DNA of 43,736 nt from Stutzerimonas stutzeri (GCF_000935215.1 NZ_JXXD01000113.1:1-43736), one strand, 5' to 3'; shown: positions 34,713 through 43,736, numbered from the stretch's first letter. The notes: generated by a model not told the origin, from the letters alone. Made by a program: numbers and translations.

Positions 34713-36329
34713 ATGAACCAGGTTCTACGATACGACGTGCTGGTCATCGGCAGCGGTGCCGCCGGCTTGACCTTGGCACTCAACCTGCCGACCGATCTTC
34801 GCATCGCCGTTCTCAGCAAGGGCGATCTCTCCAACGGCTCCACCTACTGGGCCCAAGGTGGCGTCGCCGCAGTACTGGATACGACCGACACCGTAGAGTC
34901 ACATGTCGCCGACACCCTCATCGCCGGAGGAGGCCTGTGCCGCGAAGACGCCGTCCGTTTCACGGTCGAGCACAGCAACGAGGCCATCCAGTGGCTGATC
35001 GAGCAAGGGGTGCCCTTCACGCGGGACAATGCCCCGGATCGCGAAGACGGCAGTTTCGAATTTCACCTGACTCGCGAGGGCGGCCATAGCCATCGGCGCA
35101 TCATTCACGCAGCCGACGCCACTGGCGCAGCCATTTTCAACACGCTGCTTGGCCAGGCCAGAAAGCAGAGCAATATCGAGCTTCTACAGCAGCGCGTTGC
35201 AGTCGACCTGATCACCGAACACAAACTCGGGCTGCCGGGCAGACGCTGCCTGGGCGCCTATGTGCTCAATCGCAGCACCGGCGAGGTCGAAACCTTCCAG
35301 TCACGATTCGTCGTACTGGCTACCGGCGGCGCGGCCAAGGTTTACCTGTACACCAGCAACCCGGACAGCGCGTGCGGCGACGGCATTGCCATGGCCTGGC
35401 GAGCGGGCTGCCGCGTCGGCAATCTGGAATTCAACCAGTTCCACCCTACCTGCCTCTATCACCCGCAAGCGAAGAGCTTTCTGGTGACCGAAGCCCTGCG
35501 CGGGGAAGGTGCCTTGCTCAAGCTGCCTAACGGCGAGCGTTTCATGCCGCGTTTCGATGCCAGGGAGGAACTCGCCCCGCGCGATATCGTCGCACGCGCA
35601 ATCGACCACGAAATGAAGCGACTGGGCATCGACTGCGTCTACCTCGATATCAGCCACAAGCCTGCCGAGTTCATCAAAAGCCACTTCCCCACCGTCTACG
35701 AGCGCTGTCTGGAATACGGCATCGACATCACCAGCCAGCCGATTCCGGTGGTGCCCGCAGCGCACTACACCTGCGGCGGCGTAGTCGTGGACCAGGCTGG
35801 ACGCACCGATATCCCGGGCCTCTACGCCATCGGCGAGACCAGTTTCACGGGCCTGCACGGCGCGAACCGCATGGCCAGCAACTCGCTGCTCGAATGCTTC
35901 GTCTACGGCCGGGCAGCCGCTCAGGATATCCTGCGCGAACTGCCCCAAGTCACCAACGCAGCAACGTTACCTGCATGGGACGCCAGCCAGGTGACCGACT
36001 CCGACGAAGACGTGATCATCGCGCACAACTGGGACGAGCTGCGGCGCTTCATGTGGGACTACGTCGGCATCGTCCGCACCAACAAACGGCTGATGCGCGC
36101 GCAGCACCGAGTGCGCCTGCTGCTGAGCGAGATCGACGAGTTCTACAGCAACTACAAGGTCAGTCGTGACTTGCTCGAACTACGCAATCTGGCGCTGGTT
36201 GCAGACCTGATGATTCGCTCGGCTATGCTGCGCAAGGAGAGCCGAGGACTGCACTACACCCTCGACTACCCGGAGCTGCTGCCGCAAGCGGTCGACACTA
36301 TTCTGGCGCCGCCCACCTACGTCGACTGA
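34713..36329 (+). CDS. nadB: L-aspartate oxidase NadB
   Basis: Flavoenzyme that oxidises aspartate to iminoaspartate, the first step of de novo NAD synthesis. The 538 residues from the ATG at 34713 (a TTG two codons earlier is disfavoured) have the FAD motif [15 protein letters not shown] (about 9-23), the substrate-loop region [16 protein letters not shown], and the [11 protein letters not shown] segment near residue 350. It is divergent from algU, as in P. aeruginosa. Its last 32 bp overlap the convergent ygfX end. Confidence 0.96.
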   Translation: MNQVLRYDVLVIGSGAAGLTLALNLPTDLRIAVLSKGDLSNGSTYWAQGGVAAVLDTTDTVESHVADTLIAGGGLCREDAVRFTVEHSNEAIQWLIEQGVPFTRDNAPDREDGSFEFHLTREGGHSHRRIIHAADATGAAIFNTLLGQARKQSNIELLQQRVAVDLITEHKLGLPGRRCLGAYVLNRSTGEVETFQSRFVVLATGGAAKVYLYTSNPDSACGDGIAMAWRAGCRVGNLEFNQFHPTCLYHPQAKSFLVTEALRGEGALLKLPNGERFMPRFDAREELAPRDIVARAIDHEMKRLGIDCVYLDISHKPAEFIKSHFPTVYERCLEYGIDITSQPIPVVPAAHYTCGGVVVDQAGRTDIPGLYAIGETSFTGLHGANRMASNSLLECFVYGRAAAQDILRELPQVTNAATLPAWDASQVTDSDEDVIIAHNWDELRRFMWDYVGIVRTNKRLMRAQHRVRLLLSEIDEFYSNYKVSRDLLELRNLALVADLMIRSAMLRKESRGLHYTLDYPELLPQAVDTILAPPTYVD

Positions 36330-36753
36330 ACTTGAGCCGCACCCGCAGTCGACGATGCTGCTCTCGCGGTAGTGCGTCGCGGGGCACGCAGATGCTGCCA
36401 GCTAACCGCCGGCCCGGCACGCGAAAACGCAGCACGACTATCAGTGGCAGCGCCAGGCTGTCAGGCAGCAACTGAACTGCCTGCCATCCTTGCCGCTCGC
36501 TCCACAGGTGCCAGCCCGCAGCATCGTGGCGCAGGCCAGACCAGGCATCCCGACTGGACAGTAGAATCCCGCGCGGCAACACCCACAGCGCGTGGGTCAG
36601 ACAAAACAGAAGCGCTATCAGCTGCAACCATAGCGGCGCAGCCGACAGCACGATGGCGGCCAGGCCGAGCGCCTGAACCCCGAGATAGAGTGTCAACAAC
36701 CAGCTGGACGGCTGCCAGCGACACTCGAATGATTGATTACTTAGGCTGGACAC
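36298..36753 (-). CDS. YgfX-like membrane protein
   Basis: A 151-residue small inner-membrane protein with two hydrophobic segments (about 19-37 and 40-57) and a basic C-terminus. Position directly after sdhE identifies it as YgfX-like; in E. coli YgfX (CptA) has been called a toxin affecting cell shape, with disputed antitoxin activity for YgfY/SdhE (recalled). The start is a GTG at 36753 lying 17 nt inside sdhE, without a clear ribosome site. Its 3' end overlaps nadB tail-to-tail by 32 bp. Confidence 0.75.
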   Translation of the reverse strand: MSSLSNQSFECRWQPSSWLLTLYLGVQALGLAAIVLSAAPLWLQLIALLFCLTHALWVLPRGILLSSRDAWSGLRHDAAGWHLWSERQGWQAVQLLPDSLALPLIVVLRFRVPGRRLAGSICVPRDALPREQHRRLRVRLKFSRRRWAAPE

Positions 36754-36991
36754 GATCGAGGATCATGCGAACCATGCGCCGCAGGTCCTCATCCTCGGGC
36801 TCGCCGCGCTGCATGAACCAGCCGAACATGTCCTGATCCTCGCAACTCAGCAGCTTGCGATAGCGGTGCTGATCTTCCTCATCGAGACCTGGATAGACCT
36901 CCTTGACGAAAGGCACCAGCAACACATCCAGCTCCAACATGCCGCGACGGCTTTGCCAAAACAGACGATTGAGTTCGGATTGCTCAGCCAT
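36737..36991 (-). CDS. sdhE: FAD assembly factor SdhE (YgfY)
   Basis: Small cytoplasmic protein that promotes covalent flavin attachment to SdhA. The 84 residues carry the essential RRGMLELD motif (15-22) and the helical [12 protein letters not shown] segment. AAGGAG lies 8 nt before the ATG. It overlaps ygfX by 17 nt, and the pair forms a small operon divergent from ygfZ. Confidence 0.94.
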   Translation of the reverse strand: MAEQSELNRLFWQSRRGMLELDVLLVPFVKEVYPGLDEEDQHRYRKLLSCEDQDMFGWFMQRGEPEDEDLRRMVRMILDRVQPK

Positions 36992-37018
36992 ACATCGGCT
37001 CCTTTTGAGAAGGCGCGC

Positions 37019-37024
37019 ATTATA
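37019..37024 (-). promoter_or_regulatory. Sigma-70 -10 element candidate for sdhE
   Basis: On the minus strand a perfect TATAAT lies 27 bp before the sdhE ATG. No convincing -35 was found at 16-18 bp, so this is a partial promoter call within the 147-bp sdhE-ygfZ divergent region. Confidence 0.35.
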
Positions 37025-37138
37025 GCGGCTGCACCGAACTCATCAGTCGCTTTTTTCGTCGAGCTGCAAACCCGTCATCACGCAACCGTTTCCGTCGGGC
37101 TGCTATGATGCCCACCCGGATTCTGACGACGACCAATC

Positions 37139-38086
37139 ATGACCGACACTGCTTATTTTTGCGTTCTGTCGCATGAAGGCGTCCTTGCCGTACGCGGCCC
37201 GGATGCCAGCAAGTTCCTCCAGGGTCAGCTGACCTGCAACCTCAGCTACCTCACCGCCGAGACATCCAGTCTGGGCGCACGCTGCACGCCCAAGGGGCGC
37301 ATGCAGTCGAGTTTCCGCATCGTGCTGGATGGCGACGGTTACCTGCTGGCGATGGCCAGTGAGCTGCTGCAACTGCAACAAGCCGATCTGAACAAGTACG
37401 CCGTATTTTCCAAGTCCCGCCTGAACGACGAGAGCGCCGACTGGTGCCGATTCGGTCTTGCGGGCGGAGACGGCTCGCTGGTCAGCCTGGGCCTGGATCT
37501 GCCGCTGACCGCCGACAGTGTGGTGCGGAGCCACGGCATGATCGCGATCCGTCTGCAGGATGGCCGCGTTGAGCTCTGGACCCCAGGCGCCGACGCCGAG
37601 CAGGTTCGCACGCGCCTGGCCGCGCAGCTTCAGGAAGCGCCGGTCAATCGCTGGCTGCTGGACCAGGTTCGCGCCGGCATCGGCCAGGTATTCGGCAGCA
37701 CTCGCGAGCTGTTCATCCCGCAGATGATCAATTTGCAGGCGCTGGGCGGCGTGAGTTTCAAAAAGGGCTGCTATACCGGCCAGGAAATCGTCGCGCGCAT
37801 GCAGTATCTGGGCAAACTCAAGCGCCGCCTGCAGCGGCTGTTGATCGAAGGCAGACAGGACGAGCTGCCCGCTCCGGGCGTTGAGATTTTCTCGCCGGTG
37901 CATGGCTCCAGCGTCGGTGAGGTCGTGCTAGCCGCCAGTGACACCGACCGAATCGAGCTGCTGGCCGTACTGCAGGAGGACGCCGCCGCTGACGGCCGCC
38001 TGTATCTGGGCTCCCCGGACGGATTGCCGATGAGCCTGCTCGAGCTTCCCTACAGCCTGAATGCGGACCTGGAAATTCAGCGCTAG
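37139..38086 (+). CDS. ygfZ: Folate-binding protein YgfZ
   Basis: Folate-dependent protein that helps maintain or repair iron-sulfur enzymes. The 315 residues carry the family signature KGCYTGQEIVARMQYLG (about 210-226) with its essential cysteine, and a GcvT-like fold. The ATG is at 37139 with no strong ribosome site. It is divergent from sdhE/ygfX, a common pairing in gamma-proteobacteria. Confidence 0.94.
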   Translation: MTDTAYFCVLSHEGVLAVRGPDASKFLQGQLTCNLSYLTAETSSLGARCTPKGRMQSSFRIVLDGDGYLLAMASELLQLQQADLNKYAVFSKSRLNDESADWCRFGLAGGDGSLVSLGLDLPLTADSVVRSHGMIAIRLQDGRVELWTPGADAEQVRTRLAAQLQEAPVNRWLLDQVRAGIGQVFGSTRELFIPQMINLQALGGVSFKKGCYTGQEIVARMQYLGKLKRRLQRLLIEGRQDELPAPGVEIFSPVHGSSVGEVVLAASDTDRIELLAVLQEDAAADGRLYLGSPDGLPMSLLELPYSLNADLEIQR

Positions 38087-38195
38087 TGCGAACCGGAGCC
38101 AGAAAGCAAATACCTGAGAGGCGCACCATGGACCACGGGAAAGCACCCTGACCTGAAGCGCCCTAGCGACACTGACCGACACATAAAGGAATGAC

Positions 38196-39032
38196 ATGAG
38201 CACCCTTGCCGAGAAAGTCCAGCGCGATCTGACGCTCGCGATCGAGAACGATGAATTGGTTCTACCTACCCTGCCGGAGGTGGCATTGCGCGTCCGCGAG
38301 GCGGCCGAGGACCCGGACATCAGCATTCCGGCACTGAGCAAGGTGATAGGCGCCGACGCAGCCCTCGCCGCACGCATCATCAAGGTGGTCAACAGCCCGC
38401 TGCTGCGTACCAGTCGCGAGATCGACGATCTGCAGATGGCGGTCAGCCGTCTCGGCATCAATTACACCTGCAACCTGGCCACAGGCCTGGCGATGGAGCA
38501 GATGTTCCAGGCGACCACCGATGTCGTCGATCGCAAGATGCGCGAGGTCTGGAACAAGAGCACCGAGGTCGCCGCCATCAGTCATGTGCTCTGCCGTCAC
38601 TACACACGATTGATGCCTGATCAAGCGACCCTCGCCGGACTGGTCCATCAGATCGGCATATTGCCGATCCTGACCTACGCAGAAGAGCACAGCGCCCTGC
38701 TATCGGACTCGTTCAGCCTCAATCACGTCATCGACAAGATTCACCCGATGGTGGGTGAGAAAATCCTGCGCACCTGGGATTTCCCGGAGGCAATCGTGTC
38801 GGTGGCTGGTCAGTACACCGATTTCCAGCGCAATTCGGCCGCAGTCGATTATGTAGACGTGGTGCAAGTCGCCACCCTGCAGAGCTATATGGGCACCCAG
38901 CACCCTTACGCGCAGCTGGACTGGAGCGAGGTTCCCGCCTTCGCCAAGCTGGGGCTCGATCCGAGCGAACTGATGCAGGAGGACGAGGACCTGTCTGCCG
39001 CCATGGACGCAGCCATGAGCATGCTTCAGTAA
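38196..39032 (+). CDS. HDOD-domain protein
   Basis: Signalling protein of 278 residues with a single HDOD domain (about 20-215): LPTLPEVALRVREAAEDPDISIPALSKVIGAD at the start, then ARIIKVVNSP and GLVHQIGILPIL. HDOD proteins lack HD-phosphodiesterase residues and act in regulatory complexes, often for motility or biofilm. No second output domain is present; the C-terminus is acidic (MQEDEDLS). AAAGGA lies 6 nt before the ATG. Confidence 0.9.
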   Translation: MSTLAEKVQRDLTLAIENDELVLPTLPEVALRVREAAEDPDISIPALSKVIGADAALAARIIKVVNSPLLRTSREIDDLQMAVSRLGINYTCNLATGLAMEQMFQATTDVVDRKMREVWNKSTEVAAISHVLCRHYTRLMPDQATLAGLVHQIGILPILTYAEEHSALLSDSFSLNHVIDKIHPMVGEKILRTWDFPEAIVSVAGQYTDFQRNSAAVDYVDVVQVATLQSYMGTQHPYAQLDWSEVPAFAKLGLDPSELMQEDEDLSAAMDAAMSMLQ

Positions 39033-39169
39033 GCACCGAACACCGTTCGCCCGAAAGCGAGGAACCGTCCCTATGGCACCTAGTCACAAAAAGGGACGGC
39101 AATCTCGCCGCATCGCGCCTTGTGTCTGCCTCCCGGCCAACACAAGTCAGGTGAAGAAAGGAGAACGCA

Positions 39170-39685
39170 ATGACCAGAGCAACCAAAACAATTTTCTCGG
39201 GCGCATTCGCCTTGCTGTTCGGAGTAGCGGCTAACCTGGCGCTTGCCGCCGAAGGCGAAAACTTCGTCGATGAGGCTTCGGCCAAAGGTATTGCAGAAAT
39301 CGAAACGGCGAAGATGGCCCTGAACAAGGGTACGTCGGAGGATGTGAAGCAATTCGCCCAGATGATGATCGACGACCACACCAAGGCCAATCAGGAGCTT
39401 GCGCAACTGGCGCAGGCCAAAGACCTGGAAATGTCCGACGAGGCCACGCTGATGGACAAGGCCAAAGCCATGATCCTGAAGCTGCGTGATGGCGAGAATT
39501 TCGACGAAGCCTACGCCAACAATCAGGTCGTCGCTCACGAGCAGACCATCGAGATGTATCAGGACTACGTGGAGGGTGGCGAGAACGCCGACCTGAAGCA
39601 GTTCGCTCAAAAAACGCTGCCGAAGCTGGAAGAGCATCTCAAGCAGGCCAAGGATCTTCAGGCCAAGCACGGCGCCAAAGACTGA
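39170..39685 (+). CDS. Periplasmic DUF4142 protein
   Basis: Exported helical-bundle protein of 171 residues. Signal peptide is about 1-26 (ANLALA-A). The mature region is the ferritin-like DUF4142 fold: FVDEASAKGIAEIETAKMALNKG, the DDHTKANQEL motif near residue 68, and a second pair of long helices. No metal ligand set is evident. AAGGAG lies 6 nt before the ATG. Function unknown; family members are often stress-induced (recalled). A GGAAC-N16-type element at 39061 is a weak AlgU-like promoter. Confidence 0.87.
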   Translation: MTRATKTIFSGAFALLFGVAANLALAAEGENFVDEASAKGIAEIETAKMALNKGTSEDVKQFAQMMIDDHTKANQELAQLAQAKDLEMSDEATLMDKAKAMILKLRDGENFDEAYANNQVVAHEQTIEMYQDYVEGGENADLKQFAQKTLPKLEEHLKQAKDLQAKHGAKD

Positions 39686-39693
39686 CCAAAACC

Positions 39694-39722
39694 TAGCCCG
39701 ATACCGCCTGGGTGTCGGGCTA
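39694..39722. terminator. Bidirectional terminator between DUF4142 gene and ung
   Basis: TAGCCCGATACC (39694-39705) pairs with GGTGTCGGGCTA (39711-39722) at 11 of 12 positions plus one wobble. It lies between convergent genes and includes the ung stop codon. On the minus strand a GGTTTTGG run follows the stem. Confidence 0.7.
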
Positions 39723-40415
39723 AACCTCAGCCGGAAGTTGCCAGTCGATCACCTGCATCCCCTGCTGCCTGAGAAACTGGTTGGCGCGACTGAAGTGACC
39801 GTTACCGATGAATCCGCGGTGCGCCGAGAGGGGCGAAGGATGCACCGACTTCAGCATCAGATGCCGCGTGGCGTCTATCAGTTTCGATTTGGATTGCGCA
39901 TGGGCGCCCCAAAGCATGAATACCAGGTGCGGACGCCGCTCGCTGACCACCTCAATGATTCGATCGGTGAATAGCTGCCACCCCGCTTTGGCATGCGAAC
40001 CGGCGACACCCTGTTCCACGGTGAGCGAAGTATTGAGCAATAGCACGCCCTGTTCTGCCCAGTGCTGCAGATAGCCATGCCGAGGGATATCAAGATTCAA
40101 GTCGCGCTTGAGTTCCTTGAAGATGTTCTGCAGTGACGGCGGTGGTGCCACGCCCGGCTGTACCGAAAAGCAAAGCCCATGGGCCTGACCGGCACCGTGG
40201 TAGGGGTCCTGCCCAAGGATCACTACCTTGACCTGATCGAGCGGCGTGGAATTGAGCGCGTTGAAGATCATCGGCCCCGGCGGAAATATCACCTTGCCCG
40301 CAGCCTTCTCTCGCCGAAGGAAAGCGCCAAGCTCAAGCATGTATGGCTTGTCGAACTCCTCGCGCAGCGCTTCTTTCCAGCCAGCCTCCAGCCTGATGCG
40401 ATCGTCTTGAGTCAT
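39720..40415 (-). CDS. ung: Uracil-DNA glycosylase
   Basis: Removes uracil from DNA to start base-excision repair. The 231 residues hold the water-activating motif GQDPYHG (catalytic D70), the LLNTSLTV segment, and the [11 protein letters not shown] loop with H192 and the minor-groove leucine. All catalytic residues are intact. It is convergent with the DUF4142 gene. Confidence 0.97.
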   Translation of the reverse strand: MTQDDRIRLEAGWKEALREEFDKPYMLELGAFLRREKAAGKVIFPPGPMIFNALNSTPLDQVKVVILGQDPYHGAGQAHGLCFSVQPGVAPPPSLQNIFKELKRDLNLDIPRHGYLQHWAEQGVLLLNTSLTVEQGVAGSHAKAGWQLFTDRIIEVVSERRPHLVFMLWGAHAQSKSKLIDATRHLMLKSVHPSPLSAHRGFIGNGHFSRANQFLRQQGMQVIDWQLPAEV

Positions 40416-40666
40416 GAGCTGTTTCCGGATGGCGTAGCCGCCGAACCCTAAAAAACGCCATCATGGTTGTCAACCGCAAACCGGCGAAATCACGGCGTCA
40501 CCGCAAGATCCACCCTCCCTCCTTTAGTCATAATCGCACCTGGCTCACGTACTGACGCCGGCGCTGCCTTCGAGCAGCACATAAAGAGTGACGCACGCAC
40601 CGGCGGCAGGGTAAAAAAGCTAACTGCCAATAAACCAATAACAAAAGCTATAACAAGGAACATGCT

Positions 40667-41911
40667 ATGAACCGGATCACCCTTCTGGCGCTAGGGCTGG
40701 GGTTCTGTCTTACGGCTCAGGCTGCTGACCCCATCACGCTCGGCCTCAATTACCCCCGTACCGGCAGCTACAAGGAAGAAGGCCTTGCACAAATGCGCGG
40801 AGCCTTGTTGGCAATCGACGAGATCAACGAGGCGGGCGGCGTTCTGGGCCGCCCGCTACGCCTGATCAGCCGCAATACCGCATCCCGCCCCGAAAAGGCC
40901 GTTGCCAACGTCGACAAGATGGCGGATGAAGGCGTCGCCATGCTGTTCGGCGGCGTATCCAGCGCGGTGGCCATTGCCGCGAGCAAGCGCGCCAAGGAGC
41001 GGGGGCTGCTCTACTTCGGCACCCTGACCTACTCCAACGACACAACTGGCAAGGATGGCCACCGTTACATGTTCCGCGAGTGCAATAACGCATGGATGAG
41101 CGCGCGGGTGCTGGGGCAGTATCTGAACGACAAAATGCCCGGCAAGACCTACTTCTACATCACCTCCGACTATACCTGGGGCCACACCAGCGAGAGCTCG
41201 CTGCGCCAGGCGACCGGCACCGTCGACCAGAACAAGCACCAGGGGGTCAAGACGGCCTTCCCCGGCGCGCGCCTGTCCGACTACCGCGCGGCGCTGGAAA
41301 AGGCGGCCAACAGCGGTGCCGAGGTCCTGGTATTGGTCCTGTTTGGCGAAGACATGGTGCGAGCCATGCGTATCGCCGACGAACTCGACTTGAACAAGAA
41401 GATGCAGATTGCGGTTCCCAACCTGACGCAGTCCATGGTCGAACTCGCCGGCCCGGACATCATGCGCGGCGTGCTCGGCACCGAGCCCTGGACCTGGCGC
41501 GTACCCGAGCTCGAAGGTTCCGAACGCGGCAAGGCATTCGTGCGCGACTTCGGTGAGCGTTACCAGACGCACCCATCGAGCTCTGCCGCCTCGGCCTACA
41601 GCATCGTCTATCAGTGGGCAGATGCCGCCACTCGCGCCAAGAGCATCGGCAGTGAGCAAGTCATCACGGCCCTGGAAAACCACAGCTACAGCCTGCTCAA
41701 GGATCAGCAGCAGTGGCGCGAGTTCGACCACCAGAACGTGCAGACCGTCTACGCCATTCAGGTAAAACCACGCGAAGAAGTGCTCAAGGATCGCTTCAAG
41801 CAGGACTATTTCGAGATCGTCCACCGTTTATCCGGCGAGCAGGCTGCGCCGTCGCTGGCCGAATGGCAGGAAGAGCGTCGCGCGGGCGGGCAGCCGGCTA
41901 GGCTACAGTGA
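40667..41911 (+). CDS. Periplasmic ABC-type substrate-binding protein (branched-chain amino acid type)
   Basis: Periplasmic solute-binding protein of 414 residues. The signal peptide is about 1-19 (AQAA), followed by a Peripla_BP_6 fold: ITLGLNYPRTGSYKEEGLAQMRGALLAIDEINEAGGVLG near the start, FGGVSSAVAIAASK, and YITSDYTWGHTSESSL. AAGGAA lies 8 nt before the ATG. No permease or ATPase genes are next to it, so it is an orphan that may feed a distant transporter or act as a sensor. The ligand cannot be inferred. The 251 bp upstream show an AT-rich leader and nothing else clear. Confidence 0.86.
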   Translation: MNRITLLALGLGFCLTAQAADPITLGLNYPRTGSYKEEGLAQMRGALLAIDEINEAGGVLGRPLRLISRNTASRPEKAVANVDKMADEGVAMLFGGVSSAVAIAASKRAKERGLLYFGTLTYSNDTTGKDGHRYMFRECNNAWMSARVLGQYLNDKMPGKTYFYITSDYTWGHTSESSLRQATGTVDQNKHQGVKTAFPGARLSDYRAALEKAANSGAEVLVLVLFGEDMVRAMRIADELDLNKKMQIAVPNLTQSMVELAGPDIMRGVLGTEPWTWRVPELEGSERGKAFVRDFGERYQTHPSSSAASAYSIVYQWADAATRAKSIGSEQVITALENHSYSLLKDQQQWREFDHQNVQTVYAIQVKPREEVLKDRFKQDYFEIVHRLSGEQAAPSLAEWQEERRAGGQPARLQ

Positions 41912-42067
41912 CAGAACGATGGAGCAACTGGGACAGTAGCCGGGCGCTCCATCGGGTCGTCTGACCGACCGGAACGCTGCAACCTCGCTGCATTGAAGGA
42001 CTCTCAAGAGGAGCGACGTTACCGGTCGCTCGTCAGCGGAGCCCTGAAACGCACGAGGATTTCGACC

Positions 42068-42886
42068 ATGAGCACTGCAGTAGAGCCCTACCAAGCCGGT
42101 GTCTTCGACCTGACCCACAAGCTGACCGTGGAAAAGCATGGTCACACCGCCCTCATCACGATCAACCATCCGCCTGCCAACACCTGGGACCGCGAGTCAC
42201 TCATCGGGCTCAAGCAGATCATCGACCATCTGAACCACGATGACGAAATCTACGCACTGGTGATCTGCGGTCAGGGCGAGAAGTTCTTCAGCGCGGGTGC
42301 GGACCTGAAACTTTTCGCTGACGGCGATCGCATCCGAGCCCGGGAAATGGCCCGCCGCTTTGGCGAAGCCTTTGAGGCGCTGCGCGATTTCCGCGGTGTC
42401 TCCATCGCTGCAGTCAACGGATTCGCCCTTGGCGGGGGCTTGGAATGCGCACTGGCCTGCGACCTGCGCATCGCCGAGCAGCAGGCGCAAATGGGCTTGC
42501 CGGAGGCATCGGTGGGCCTGCTGCCCTGTGCGGGCGGCACCCAGGCACTGGCCTGGCTGGTGGGCGAAGGCTGGGCCAAACGCATGATCCTCTGTGGCGA
42601 GCGCATCACGGCAGAAACTGCGCTGCGCATCGGACTGGTGGAGCAGGTGGTCGAGCCCGGCCAGTCGCGTGGCCACGCATTGATGCTCGCATCCCGGGTC
42701 GCGCGGCAAAGCCCTGTTGCGGTGCGTGCCATCAAGCCGCTGATCGATGCGGCCCGTAAACGTGTGCCCAATACGCTTGCCGCCGCCGAGCGCGAGGCCT
42801 TCGTCGAGCTGTTCGAGGCCGACGACACCCTGGAGGGTGTCAATGCGTTCCTCGAGAAGCGCGACCCTCGCTGGCGCAACCGATGA
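42068..42886 (+). CDS. Enoyl-CoA hydratase/isomerase family protein
   Basis: Crotonase-fold enzyme of 272 residues. The oxyanion region FFSAGADLKLF, the NGFALGGGLECALACD motif (Glu equivalent to E144 of rat hydratase) and GLPEASVGLLPCAGGTQ (Glu equivalent to E164) are intact, so hydratase activity is plausible. GAGGAT lies 8 nt before the ATG at 42068; a start at 41993 is less supported. Synteny suggests P. aeruginosa PA0745, described as DspI in cis-2-decenoic acid signal synthesis (recalled). The neighbour is another crotonase gene. Confidence 0.9.
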   Translation: MSTAVEPYQAGVFDLTHKLTVEKHGHTALITINHPPANTWDRESLIGLKQIIDHLNHDDEIYALVICGQGEKFFSAGADLKLFADGDRIRAREMARRFGEAFEALRDFRGVSIAAVNGFALGGGLECALACDLRIAEQQAQMGLPEASVGLLPCAGGTQALAWLVGEGWAKRMILCGERITAETALRIGLVEQVVEPGQSRGHALMLASRVARQSPVAVRAIKPLIDAARKRVPNTLAAAEREAFVELFEADDTLEGVNAFLEKRDPRWRNR

Positions 42887-42944
42887 CCGCCGTACCAAAC
42901 GCAGCCTTACAGGACCTGCCCACCGATCCGGCGCCGAGGATTAC

Positions 42945-43736
42945 ATGCACGTCACCTTCGAAGAACGCCCCGCCCTGCATGGCATGCGAATAGCCATTGT
43001 CACCCTGAACACCGCGCAGCAACTCAACGCCTTGAGCCTGCCGATGATCGACGCACTGCTTGACCAGCTTGGCCGCTGGGCCAACGAGCCGGCAGTCGCC
43101 TGCGTGCTGTTACGCGGGAACGGTGCCAAGGCGTTCTGCGCCGGTGGCGACGTACGCCGCCTTGCAGAGGCCTGCCGAGGCGAGCCCGGAACGGTGCCGG
43201 CCTTGGCCGAGCGTTTCTTTGCCGACGAGTACCGCCTCGTCCACCTGCTGCACCATTACCCGAAGCCGCTGATCTGCTGGGGCCATGGCTACGTGATGGG
43301 CGGCGGTATGGGGCTCCTGCAGAGCGCGACGATCCGCATCGTTACACCGGATAGTTGGCTGGCGATGCCGGAAGTCGCCATCGGCCTACATACGGATGTC
43401 GGCGCGAGCTGGTTCCTTCCTCGCCTGGCTGGCAAGCTGGGTCTGTTTCTGGGCCTCACCGGCACGCGGGTGAATGCCCGCGATGCACTGGACATCGGTC
43501 TTGCCGACCGCTGCCTGATGGACGAGCAACAGCCCGAACTCATCGAGGGGCTGGTCCAGATCAACTGGCAGGACCAGGCGCACAGCCAGCTGCACAGTCT
43601 GTTGCGGGCCTTGTCCAGGCACGCCACTGCACAGCTGCCCGCACCCAGGTTGCTGCCACGACGAGAGCGGATCGATGAACTGCTGGACGTGGCTGAGCTC
43701 GCGCATGCATGGCAGGCCTTGGCCGCGTTGCAGGAT
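42945..43736 (+). CDS. Enoyl-CoA hydratase / 3-hydroxyisobutyryl-CoA hydrolase-like protein, 3' end outside the window
   Basis: Open frame from ATG 42945 (GAGG 6 nt upstream) to the window end, 264 residues visible; the family is usually about 350-370, so roughly a quarter is missing. Crotonase motifs: AFCAGGDVRRL (about 64-74), GHGYVMGGGMGL and PEVAIGLHTDVGASWFLPRL. The last is typical of the HIBCH/ECH_2 group and includes the catalytic Glu. It follows the first crotonase gene after 58 bp on the same strand, likely one operon for acyl-CoA or branched-chain breakdown. It probably corresponds to P. aeruginosa PA0744 (recalled). Confidence 0.88.
   Translation, partial: MHVTFEERPALHGMRIAIVTLNTAQQLNALSLPMIDALLDQLGRWANEPAVACVLLRGNGAKAFCAGGDVRRLAEACRGEPGTVPALAERFFADEYRLVHLLHHYPKPLICWGHGYVMGGGMGLLQSATIRIVTPDSWLAMPEVAIGLHTDVGASWFLPRLAGKLGLFLGLTGTRVNARDALDIGLADRCLMDEQQPELIEGLVQINWQDQAHSQLHSLLRALSRHATAQLPAPRLLPRRERIDELLDVAELAHAWQALAALQD

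Noticed and set aside
39065..39099. CCGTCCCT / AGGGACGG inverted repeat after the HDOD gene
   Set aside because: The 8-bp stem has a 19-nt loop and no T tract, so I did not call a terminator.
41917..41954. CGATGGAGC / GCTCCATCG inverted repeat after the binding-protein gene
   Set aside because: The 9-bp stem has a 20-nt loop and no T run; a weak terminator at best.

Overview
The window looks like chromosomal DNA from a Pseudomonadaceae species, most likely in the Stutzerimonas (Pseudomonas stutzeri) range. The evidence is high GC, a complete algU-mucA-mucB-mucC-mucD operon, the lepA-lepB-DUF4845-rnc-era-recO-pdxJ chain, and a gene order that, as I recall it, follows P. aeruginosa PAO1 from about PA0744 to PA0783 in inverted orientation. 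The species call is inference. I saw no tRNA, rRNA, CRISPR array, transposase or phage gene.

Layout. (1) 110-5019, minus strand: the lower beta-ketoadipate pathway (pcaI, pcaJ, pcaF, then pcaD) with its regulator pcaR and two paired PcaR-like operators. (2) 5227-7043: three small lipoproteins, two of them translationally coupled paralogues behind a sigma-E/AlgU-like promoter, then a DUF1206 membrane protein. (3) 7169-17375: proline catabolism. Two near-identical putP genes flank a zinc receptor gene (znuD-like) and a divergent small gene that share a Zur-box-like site; then putA without a DNA-binding domain, and the AraC-type pruR. (4) 17501-23792: a second Lon-type protease (asrA-like) behind a sigma-32-like promoter, a chagasin-type inhibitor lipoprotein, cmoA-cmoB, a DUF1127 gene divergent from a LysR regulator, and DUF2905. 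(5) 23928-30120, minus strand: pdxJ, recO, era, rnc, DUF4845, lepB and lepA in one tight unit. (6) 30310-34363, minus strand: the algU-mucABCD envelope-stress operon with AlgU-like promoters upstream. (7) 34713-43736: nadB, ygfX/sdhE, ygfZ, an HDOD protein, a DUF4142 protein, ung, an orphan periplasmic binding protein, an enoyl-CoA hydratase, and a second crotonase-fold gene cut by the window end.

How the parts relate. Catabolic modules (beta-ketoadipate, proline) sit beside housekeeping (tRNA wobble modification, ribosome and RNA maturation, protein export, NAD and PLP synthesis) and stress control. Stress control recurs: the AlgU regulon core lies in the window, an AlgU-like promoter precedes the tandem lipoproteins, and a heat-shock-like promoter precedes the extra Lon protease.

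Most genes are well-known families. The least understood parts are the tandem CPPG-x3-KGNC lipoproteins, the zinc island enclosed by the duplicated putP genes, and the DUF3203-like, DUF1127, DUF2905, DUF4142 and DUF4845 genes. I did not find a clearly new multi-gene system. Identity figures are by-eye counts; no database search was run.
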